Shown here: piece after piece, positions 1-5,069 of the stretch | How the letters are laid out: every line of letters starts with the position of its first letter | How positions within the stretch are numbered: position 1 is the stretch's first letter | Notes under the pieces: generated by a model | What the model saw: only the letters and a program-made list of their open reading frames with translations | Database searches by the model: none | Told to the model about the DNA's origin: nothing | Position numbers and translations under genes: made by a program | Origin: an uncultured Oscillospiraceae bacterium | GTDB lineage: Bacteria > Bacillota > Clostridia > Oscillospirales > Ruminococcaceae | Length of the DNA stretch: 6,736 nucleotides | NCBI GenBank assembly: GCA_958403605.1 | Contig: CATXYA010000093.1 | Location: 1-6,736 of the forward strand | Direction of reading: 5' to 3'

Positions 1-1
1 G

Positions 2-1102
2 GCCCGGCGCTTTTCTTTGGCGGACGTGGGGCTGGTGGAGGCCGTGTTCCACACCGTCAGCTTTTTGTGCGAGGTGCCCAGCGGCATGCTGGCCGACCTG
101 CTGGGACGCCGCCGCACGCTGATCGCCGCCGGGCTGACCACGGCGCTGGCCGGGGCGGTCATGGCCATGAGCACGTCCCTGCCCGGCGTCTGCCTGGCCA
201 TGGGGCTGGAGGCGCTGGGCTTCAATTTGGGCTCGGGCACCCTGGAGGCCATCACCTACGACAGCCTGGTGCAGGCGGGCGACCCTGCTGAATATGCCAA
301 GTGGGACGGGCGCCAATATGCCTGTTATGCCGCCGCGCAGTCTTTGGCCAGCCTGGGCAGCTTCGTCACGGTCAAAGTCGGCTTTTCCGGCGCTTATGCC
401 GCCGCCTGCTGCATCGGCCTTGGCACGGCGTTTGCCGCCTCGCGCCTGGTAGAGCCCGTGGTCACCCAGGCGCAGGCCAGCCGCGAGCGCATCGCCCTGC
501 GGGAGCTGCCCCGCCGCCTGTGGGAGCATGTGCGCACCAACATCGGCTTTTTGCTGCACCGGCCCCGGCTGGCGGTCAAAATGATCTGCGTCAGCTTTGT
601 GGCCGCCTGCGGCTACCTGATGCAAATGTTTTTCCAGCAGCACGTGGTAGGTGCCGGGCTGCCCGCGGCCCTGGTGGGCCTGCCGCTCTTTGCGCTGATG
701 ATGCTGGACATGGCGGGCGCGCTGCTGGGGCCCCGCATGCCCAAGCGTTTGAGCGCGCTGTTTCTGGTGCTGGGGCTGCCCATCGCGGGCTGCATTGCGC
801 TGGCGGGGGCCCCCAGCCTGCCGCTGTGCATCGGCGCCGCCTGCCTCGCCATGCTGTTGAATACGGCCTTCGCCGTGCGGGCGGCCAGCCTGCTGCAACC
901 CTTTTACCCCAGCGACAGCCGCGCTACCCTCACCAGCGTGGAGAGCATGGTCTACAGCTTTTGCATGATCCTGCTCTCCCCCGCGGCCGGTTTTGTGGCC
1001 GAGGGCTGGGGCACCGGGGCCTGTCTTGCCTGTGTAGGGGCCGTCCTGGCCTTGATGGTTGCCGCACTGATCTTGTATCTGCGAAAGGAGCGATCCGCGT
1101 GA
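2..1102 (+). CDS. MFS transporter, 5'-truncated by the window edge
   Basis: Major facilitator superfamily transporter, a proton-coupled or facilitated carrier of small molecules in the cytoplasmic membrane. The reading frame is open from base 2, so the start codon and roughly the first 30-40 residues (about one membrane helix) lie outside the window; 366 residues are visible. The first visible segment carries the MFS motif A pattern in the loop after helix 2: EVPSGMLADLLGRRRTL at about residues 24-40, with the conserved Gly, Asp and Gly-Arg-Arg. Many hydrophobic helices follow, separated near the middle by a basic cytoplasmic stretch (about residues 145-180), as expected between the two six-helix halves. 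The gene ends with a TGA overlapping the GTG of the downstream acetyltransferase, so the two are co-translated. The substrate cannot be told from sequence; drug efflux is possible but unproven. Family call is firm. Confidence 0.9.
   Translation, partial: ARRFSLADVGLVEAVFHTVSFLCEVPSGMLADLLGRRRTLIAAGLTTALAGAVMAMSTSLPGVCLAMGLEALGFNLGSGTLEAITYDSLVQAGDPAEYAKWDGRQYACYAAAQSLASLGSFVTVKVGFSGAYAAACCIGLGTAFAASRLVEPVVTQAQASRERIALRELPRRLWEHVRTNIGFLLHRPRLAVKMICVSFVAACGYLMQMFFQQHVVGAGLPAALVGLPLFALMMLDMAGALLGPRMPKRLSALFLVLGLPIAGCIALAGAPSLPLCIGAACLAMLLNTAFAVRAASLLQPFYPSDSRATLTSVESMVYSFCMILLSPAAGFVAEGWGTGACLACVGAVLALMVAALILYLRKERSA
1084..1090 (+). promoter_or_regulatory. Ribosome binding site fixing the GTG start of the GNAT gene
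   Basis: AAAGGAG lies 8 bases upstream of the GTG at 1099, inside the end of the MFS gene. It supports the GTG as the true start although the frame is open much further upstream. Confidence 0.75.
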
Positions 1103-1584
1103 TCACATTGACTTCTGATACCACCCATCCCGAGCTGCCGCATTTCATCGCCGATTTCTTCGGCTTCCACGCCGGCCTGGTGGGCCGGCAGGATCTTGCG
1201 GAGGGCGGCAATGCCATTCTGGAAGATTGGCGCGGCGATGGCCATTTCGTGTACCTTATTCTGGAGGACGCGTGCCCGGTGGGATTCGTCCATCTGCAAC
1301 AGATCGGCCCCATCGTGGTGGAGCTGGCTGACCTCTACGTCGTCCCCGCCCGGCGCGGGCAGGGCATCGGCACCGCGGCCATCGGGCTGGCGGAATCGCT
1401 GGCGCGGCAGCTGCCTGGCATCGAGGCCATGACGCTGCAGGTCATGACACGCAACACCGCGGCGCTGCACCTGTATCACAAGCTGGGCTATGACACCATG
1501 AGCCTGGTAACGCTGCGCAAGGAGTTCGGCGAGAACCCGCGCCGCCAATGCGCGGAGTTTCTGGGCCTTTCCTTCCGCATTTGA
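1099..1584 (+). CDS. GNAT-family N-acetyltransferase
   Basis: A 161-residue single-domain GCN5-related N-acetyltransferase, which transfers an acetyl group from acetyl-CoA to an amine. The pyrophosphate-binding motif A is clear: LYVVPARRGQGIGTAAI at about residues 79-95, with the Arg-x-x-Gly-x-Gly pattern. Motif B follows as NTAALHLYHKLGY (about 119-131), the usual late-domain signature with the Asn and the Tyr-x-x-x-Gly-Tyr/Phe ending. Length is normal for the family. The frame is open far upstream inside the MFS gene, but the start is placed at GTG 1099 because the ribosome binding site AAAGGAG sits 8 bases before it and the residues before it are only an out-of-frame shadow. The start overlaps the MFS stop (GTGA), so expression is coupled. 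The acceptor substrate is unknown. Confidence 0.9.
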   Translation: MITLTSDTTHPELPHFIADFFGFHAGLVGRQDLAEGGNAILEDWRGDGHFVYLILEDACPVGFVHLQQIGPIVVELADLYVVPARRGQGIGTAAIGLAESLARQLPGIEAMTLQVMTRNTAALHLYHKLGYDTMSLVTLRKEFGENPRRQCAEFLGLSFRI

Positions 1585-1597
1585 ATCCGCAGCCGCA

Positions 1598-1640
1598 GGG
1601 GCGGGACACCGGAAACTCCGGTGTCCCGCCCCTTTTATTT
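1598..1640 (+). terminator. Intrinsic terminator after the MFS-GNAT operon
   Basis: A perfect 16-base-pair stem (1598-1613 pairing with 1617-1632), with a 3-base loop AAC, is followed by TTTTATTT. It begins 14 bases after the GNAT stop. On the opposite strand the same hairpin lies after the small membrane protein gene, but it has no run of T after it there, so efficient termination is expected mainly for + strand transcripts. Confidence 0.93.
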
Positions 1641-1656
1641 GCCGAAAGCGCCGCCC

Positions 1657-1950
1657 TCACAGGAAATTCAAAAACAGCGCCACGAGCCCGATCCCCATCA
1701 TCAGCAGCAGCCAAAAGGCGCTGAGGGCCAGGGCCGACAGGTTCCAGAAATTGCGGTGCTGTCGCTCTTTTACACAGACCGCCGCCAGCCCCAGCCCCGC
1801 CAAGGTGCAGAGGAGATCGGCCCCGGCCAAAAGCAGCTGCGGAGCGCCGGAGAGCGGGACGTGCAGCACCTGCAGAAGGCCGGAAAGCAGCGGGAAGCTC
1901 CCGCAAGCGAGCGCGGCGGCGCTCATTTTTGTAGATGTCTCTTGTTTCAT
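1657..1950 (-). CDS. Small three-helix membrane protein of unknown function, last gene of the ABC operon
   Basis: A 97-residue, very hydrophobic protein that I do not recognise. Three likely membrane helices can be seen: about residues 7-27, 39-60 and 69-95. A short basic/polar loop (KERQHRN, about 61-67) lies between the second and third, and the polar N-terminus MKQETSTK probably faces the cytoplasm. There is no signal peptide, lipobox or enzymatic motif. It starts 5 bases after the stop of the preceding permease, so it belongs to the operon. The start is set at ATG 1950 rather than the upstream GTG at 1959, because GAGGTG (1957-1962) is placed correctly for the ATG and overlaps the GTG. 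By position it could be an accessory subunit or small immunity protein of the transporter; this is inference from context only. Confidence 0.75.
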   Translation of the reverse strand: MKQETSTKMSAAALACGSFPLLSGLLQVLHVPLSGAPQLLLAGADLLCTLAGLGLAAVCVKERQHRNFWNLSALALSAFWLLLMMGIGLVALFLNFL

Positions 1951-1955
1951 TTGCT

Positions 1956-2720
1956 TCACCTCATTTCTTTTGCGCCGAAGCGTTTTGCCGCTGTCAGCAG
2001 AGCAAGCACAAAGACCAGGACGGCGCAGGGCACAAAGGGAACCAGCTGAACCGCCGTCCCGGCGCCGCCCGCTGTGAAATCGTGCAGCGAGCAGGATACC
2101 AGATACCCGCTGTAGCAGTAGGGGTAGAGAAACCAGACCGGGGTGGCGCCCGCCAGCAGACCGGGGATGACCAGCAGCAGATTGAGCCCCACGGAGACCA
2201 GCGGCTTTTCAAACAGCACCGTGAGCGCCCACATGACCGCCGTACAGGGAAGCATGGTGACGAACAGCCCCAGGCACCACTTCAGCAGATACAGCAGCGG
2301 CACCGTCTCGGTGACGCCGTGGGTCAGCGTGGCAAGCCAGCCCGCCGCGAGGAAGGCGGCGAGGAAGACAAGCATCTCCAGCAGCAGATACCAGACCAGC
2401 ACACAGAATTTTGCCAGGCACAAGGCCGTGCGGCTCACCGGCAGCGCCAGCATTTTCAGCAGGCCGTTGTTCTGCGTCTCCCGGCCCGCGATCATCACGC
2501 AGACGACGACCATGCTGAACGGAAGCAGATAGTAGGCGTAGAGCAGCGCGCTTTGAATGAACATGGCGGGCCAGGCATTGGTGTATTCCGGGGTAAAATA
2601 CCGGCTCAGGTTGGCGACCCCCGACCCCACGACCAGCAGCGGCGCAATCAGGATCAAGGGGATCATGTGCGAGCGCTTCACCTTCCTGAATTCGATCTTC
2701 AGCAATTCCAAAAAGTCCAT
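1956..2720 (-). CDS. ABC-2 type transporter permease, second of two
   Basis: A 254-residue integral membrane subunit of the ABC exporter. It opens with a basic amphipathic segment, MDFLELLKIEFRKVKRSH, typical of ABC-2 permeases, then a helix at about 20-36. The remaining helices are near 54-78, 101-127, 142-169, 174-194 and 225-245, giving the usual six. Between helices 2 and 3 the stretch GRETQNNGLLKMLALPVSR (79-97) is the conserved 'E...G..K.L..LPVSR' region that follows the coupling helix in this family. This matches BcrB/LanE/LanG-type subunits in length and plan; I cannot say which. The start is ATG 2720, preceded by AGGAGG at 6 bases; the GTG 15 bases upstream lies within that site. An 11-base gap follows the first permease, and its stop overlaps the next gene's ribosome binding site. 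Confidence 0.87.
   Translation of the reverse strand: MDFLELLKIEFRKVKRSHMIPLILIAPLLVVGSGVANLSRYFTPEYTNAWPAMFIQSALLYAYYLLPFSMVVVCVMIAGRETQNNGLLKMLALPVSRTALCLAKFCVLVWYLLLEMLVFLAAFLAAGWLATLTHGVTETVPLLYLLKWCLGLFVTMLPCTAVMWALTVLFEKPLVSVGLNLLLVIPGLLAGATPVWFLYPYCYSGYLVSCSLHDFTAGGAGTAVQLVPFVPCAVLVFVLALLTAAKRFGAKEMR
1957..1962 (-). promoter_or_regulatory. Ribosome binding site deciding the ATG start of the small membrane protein
   Basis: On the - strand GAGGTG is followed by the 6 bases AAGCAA and then ATG (1950). The alternative GTG at 1959 is part of this site itself and has no upstream AGGAGG-like sequence. Confidence 0.75.
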
Positions 2721-2726
2721 CTTCTC

Positions 2727-2732
2727 CCTCCT
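2727..2732 (-). promoter_or_regulatory. Ribosome binding site deciding the ATG start of the second permease
   Basis: AGGAGG on the - strand lies 6 bases before ATG 2720. It overlaps the stop codon (2732-2734) of the preceding permease by one base, which suggests coupled translation. It excludes the GTG at 2735 as the main start. Confidence 0.8.
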
Positions 2733-3457
2733 CACTCATAGCGCAGCCGCTGTGCCATCCACAGCCCGGCGCCCAAAAACAGACACGTCTCCAGCAGCGC
2801 GGCCACCGCCACCGCCGGGTCCGGCTGGGCGCTCATGGCGACGGCGGGCCGCAGGATCACCACAAAAGGGTCCAGCAGAAACCACTCCGTTTTGGCGGTG
2901 CTCAGGGCCATGCCGCTCAAAAAGCCGGCCACCCCGATGCCCAGGGGCACCCACATGTTTTCAAAGCGCGACGAGACCAGCAGCATCAGGGACAAGACGG
3001 GCATGGCGGTCACAAACGAGTAGAGCGCAAAGCGCAGGAGCGTTTCCCCGCTGAACGTCCCGGCGGGCAGGTCGGTGACGCCGATGTACAGCAGCGCCAG
3101 GTTCTGCAGGGCCACGGCCAGAAGGAGCGTCACCGTCAAAATGCCGAACTTGCATCCATAGATGCCGGGCACGCGCACGGGCAGCAGATACATTTTTTTG
3201 ATGGCGTTGCCCTTGAATTCCAGGTTGTAGATCATGCAGGCGGCCACGACGATACCGAACAGGTTCAAAATCACCATCATCCCGTAAAGCTGTGTCAGCA
3301 AAACGTCCATGGGGGCCAGCGGCAGTGCCAGCAGCGCGTCCTTCCGCACAAAAAAATTCACAAAGGCGTAGGCGGCGCCCAGCACGCCCACGGACGGCAG
3401 CACCAGGGCCACCCCCGTGCGCTTTTCTTTTTTCAGTTCGATCATCAGCAGGCTCAT
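2732..3457 (-). CDS. ABC-2 type transporter permease, first of two
   Basis: A 241-residue membrane subunit, paired with the ATPase encoded just upstream. The N-terminus is short and basic (IELKKEKRTG), followed by about six helices: 16-36, 52-77, 103-126, 140-162, 168-186 and 214-234. The sequence NLEFKGNAIKKMYLLPVRVPG (about 78-98) repeats the 'E..G..K.M.LLPV' pattern after helix 2 that is typical of ABC-2 exporters in the lantibiotic-immunity and bacitracin-resistance groups. It is clearly diverged from the second permease apart from this pattern, so the membrane part is probably a heterodimer, as in LanFEG. The start ATG 3457 overlaps the ATPase stop (ATGA) and has AGAGGG 7 bases upstream. 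Assignment to LanE or LanG specifically is not possible by eye. Confidence 0.87.
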   Translation of the reverse strand: MSLLMIELKKEKRTGVALVLPSVGVLGAAYAFVNFFVRKDALLALPLAPMDVLLTQLYGMMVILNLFGIVVAACMIYNLEFKGNAIKKMYLLPVRVPGIYGCKFGILTVTLLLAVALQNLALLYIGVTDLPAGTFSGETLLRFALYSFVTAMPVLSLMLLVSSRFENMWVPLGIGVAGFLSGMALSTAKTEWFLLDPFVVILRPAVAMSAQPDPAVAVAALLETCLFLGAGLWMAQRLRYE

Positions 3458-4218
3458 AGCTGTGCCCTCTGCTTTCTGGCCTCGTTGTCCCGCTCCACCA
3501 GCGAGAGGAACATCTCCTCCAAATTGTCGGCGGCAAACCCGGCGCGCGCGGCGTTTTGCCGCAGCGTGTCCATGCTGCCCTCAAAGAGCAGGCGGCCATG
3601 GTTCAAAATACCGATATCGTCCGCCAGCAGCTCGATCTCCGACAGCATGTGAGAGGAGATGAGCACCGTGCAGTCGTAAAGGCGCGGCAGCGCTTTGATC
3701 AGCTTGCGGATCTCGTGGATGCCGGAGGGGTCGAGCCCGTTGGTGGGCTCGTCCAAAATCAGGATGGGAGGCCTGCCCAGCAGCGCCCCGGCCAGCCCCA
3801 ATCGCTGCTTCATGCCCAGGGAATATTTCTTGGCCGGGCGGTCCCCGAATTCCGCCAGGCTCACCAGCTCCAGTGCGTCCTCCACCGCGGCGGCGGGCAG
3901 GCCCAGGATGCGCCGGATCACGTCCAGGTTTTCCCGGCCCGTCAAGTTGGCGTAGAACGACGGCGCTTCGATGAAGGAACCGATCTCCTTCAAGATTGCG
4001 ATGCGGTCCTGCGGGAAGCGCTTGCCGTCGACGGCAAAGCTTCCGCTTGTGGGCGCCGTCAGGCCCAGCAGCATTTTCATGGTGGTGGATTTCCCCGCGC
4101 CGTTGGGCCCCAAAAAGCCGTAGATACTGCCCTTGCGGACGTGCAGCGAGAGTCGGTCGACGGAAGTGAAGTTTTTGTACCGTTTCGTCAGTTTGTCCGT
4201 GGTGATGATGTAGTCCAT
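3454..4218 (-). CDS. ABC transporter ATPase, LanF/BcrA-like with an E-loop
   Basis: A 254-residue ATP-binding subunit that powers export through the two permeases. Motifs, numbered from ATG 4218: Walker A GPNGAGKST (37-45), a Q-loop position occupied by glutamate (E84 in SFIEAPSFYANLTG), signature YSLGMKQ (132-138), Walker B ILILDE (152-157), D-loop GLDP (161-164) and switch histidine H190. All catalytic residues are present. Glutamate at the Q-loop is the 'E-loop' described for lantibiotic-immunity LanF ATPases; BcrA-like bacitracin ATPases look similar. The sequence after it (P-x-F-Y-x-N-L-T) also fits that group. ATG 4218 is preferred over ATG 4227, because the latter directly abuts its ribosome binding site. 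It is the first gene of the operon and overlaps the next by 4 bases. Likely substrates are cell-envelope-active peptides, by inference. Confidence 0.95.
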   Translation of the reverse strand: MDYIITTDKLTKRYKNFTSVDRLSLHVRKGSIYGFLGPNGAGKSTTMKMLLGLTAPTSGSFAVDGKRFPQDRIAILKEIGSFIEAPSFYANLTGRENLDVIRRILGLPAAAVEDALELVSLAEFGDRPAKKYSLGMKQRLGLAGALLGRPPILILDEPTNGLDPSGIHEIRKLIKALPRLYDCTVLISSHMLSEIELLADDIGILNHGRLLFEGSMDTLRQNAARAGFAADNLEEMFLSLVERDNEARKQRAQL

Positions 4219-4227
4219 CCAAGCCAT

Positions 4228-4234
4228 CTCCTTT
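4228..4234 (-). promoter_or_regulatory. Ribosome binding site of the ABC ATPase gene
   Basis: AAAGGAG on the - strand directly touches the ATG at 4227 (no spacer) but lies 9 bases before the ATG at 4218. The second ATG is therefore the likelier start; the first would add only Met-Ala-Trp. Confidence 0.7.
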
Positions 4235-4242
4235 CGATGGCT

Positions 4243-4250
4243 TTATAATA
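4243..4250 (-). promoter_or_regulatory. Probable -10 element of the ABC operon promoter
   Basis: The - strand reads TATTATAAA just upstream of the ribosome binding site, offering TATTAT or TATAAA as a -10 box, in otherwise very GC-rich DNA. No TTGACA-like -35 is found 16-18 bases upstream. This would suit a promoter needing an activator such as the divergent response regulator. The leader would be very short. Confidence 0.5.
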
Positions 4251-4281
4251 CCGCGCGTTCCTGACGCCGCCCTTCTCCCCT

Positions 4282-4303
4282 CCTTACTTTTACCTTACAT
4301 TTC
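4282..4303. promoter_or_regulatory. Tandem 11-base direct repeat, candidate response-regulator operator
   Basis: Two copies of an 11-base unit lie head to tail: CCTTACTTTTA (4282-4292) and CCTTACATTTC (4293-4303), identical at 9 of 11 positions. The period of one helical turn is what OmpR-family regulators usually bind as a tandem dimer. The repeat is an AT-rich island within GC-rich DNA. It lies 31 bases from the -10 of the ABC operon and 33 bases from the -10 of the regulator gene, so one bound dimer could act on both promoters. Binding is inferred, not shown. Confidence 0.5.
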
Positions 4304-4336
4304 GCCGCGGCGGCCCACAAGCGCGGGGCGCTGTGC

Positions 4337-4342
4337 TATAAT
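4337..4342 (+). promoter_or_regulatory. -10 element of the two-component operon promoter
   Basis: A consensus TATAAT (4337-4342) lies 21 bases before the regulator's ATG and just ahead of its ribosome binding site. The -35 region at the right distance (CCCACA, 4314-4319) matches TTGACA only in its last three bases. A short leader with basal or autoregulated transcription is expected. Confidence 0.6.
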
Positions 4343-4363
4343 CTGGGAGACGGAGGGACCGCA

Positions 4364-5065
4364 ATGGAACATTCATTTCTGCATTCAAAAAAAATTCTGC
4401 TGGTGGATGACGAACCCGCCCTGCTGCAGCTGGTGGCCGGGATTCTGGCGGACGACGGCTTTGAGGCCGTCGTCACCGCCGCGACGGCGGCGGAAGGCCT
4501 GGCCGCGGGCCAAAAAGAGCGCCCGGACCTGGTGGTCCTGGACGTCATGCTGCCGGACGGGGACGGCTTTTCCCTGCTGCGCGGGCTGCGGGCGTTCACC
4601 GACGCGCCCGTCATCTTTTTAACGGCCCGGGACGAGCCCGCCGACAAACTGGCCGGGCTGGGCCTGGGCGCGGACGATTACATCGTAAAGCCGTTTCTGC
4701 CGCAGGAGCTGCTGCTGCGCGTCTATGCCGTCCTGCGCCGCTGTTATAAAGAGGAGCGCAGCCTGGTCCGCCTGGACGCCTGCACCGTCGATTTCAGCCG
4801 CGCCGAAGTGGACAAGGGCGGCGAGACCCTGGCGCTGACGGCCAAGGAATACGCCCTGCTGGAGACGCTGGCCCGCAACGAGGGCAAGATCGTCACGGTG
4901 GACGCGCTGTGCGAGGCGCTGTGGGGCGACAATCCCTTCGGCTATGAAAACAGCCTCAACGCCCACGTCCGCCGGGTGCGGGAAAAAATCGAGCGCGACC
5001 CCTCCCACCCCATTTCCCTGCTCACCGTCAAGGGGCTGGGCTACAAACTGCACACAAGGAAGTGA
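4364..5065 (+). CDS. OmpR-family response regulator
   Basis: A 233-residue two-component response regulator that binds DNA when phosphorylated by the kinase encoded next to it. The receiver domain (about 9-120) has the acidic pair D15-D16, phospho-acceptor D60 in VVLDVMLPDGDG, switch threonine T87 and lysine K109 in the Val-Lys-Pro motif. The winged-helix Trans_reg_C domain (about 134-230) shows LTAKEYALLETLARNEGKIV and the recognition-helix region NSLNAHVRRVREKIE, ending with the usual VKGLGYKL. Length and plan are normal. ATG 4364 has GGAGGG 6 bases upstream. It is divergent from the ABC operon and is followed after 4 bases by the kinase gene. The likely targets are the ABC promoter and its own, through the direct repeat between them. 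This target assignment rests on context. Confidence 0.95.
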   Translation: MEHSFLHSKKILLVDDEPALLQLVAGILADDGFEAVVTAATAAEGLAAGQKERPDLVVLDVMLPDGDGFSLLRGLRAFTDAPVIFLTARDEPADKLAGLGLGADDYIVKPFLPQELLLRVYAVLRRCYKEERSLVRLDACTVDFSRAEVDKGGETLALTAKEYALLETLARNEGKIVTVDALCEALWGDNPFGYENSLNAHVRRVREKIERDPSHPISLLTVKGLGYKLHTRK

Positions 5066-5069
5066 TCCG

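Noticed and set aside
952..1548. A 198-codon open frame on the - strand opposite the GNAT gene
   Set aside because: No recognisable domain or ribosome binding site; it spans the MFS-GNAT junction, which is well explained on the + strand.
1598..1632. A mobile-element or recombination inverted repeat
   Set aside because: The 3-base loop and the T run right after the GNAT gene make it an intrinsic terminator. There is no transposase or target duplication nearby.
1935..2741. A 268-codon open frame on the + strand opposite the second permease
   Set aside because: Its translation is highly charged low-complexity sequence (many Gln, His, Arg) with no family signature, while the - strand encodes a clear ABC-2 permease with ribosome binding site and operon overlaps.
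3556..4248. A 230-codon open frame on the + strand opposite the ABC ATPase
   Set aside because: It mirrors the ATPase gene, which has complete Walker A, signature and Walker B motifs on the - strand. No domain is visible in the + strand product.
4944..5069. A 42-residue N-terminal extension of the kinase
   Set aside because: It overlaps the DNA-binding end of the regulator out of frame. The GTG at 5070 has its own ribosome binding site and begins a normal basic N-terminus before the first membrane helix.
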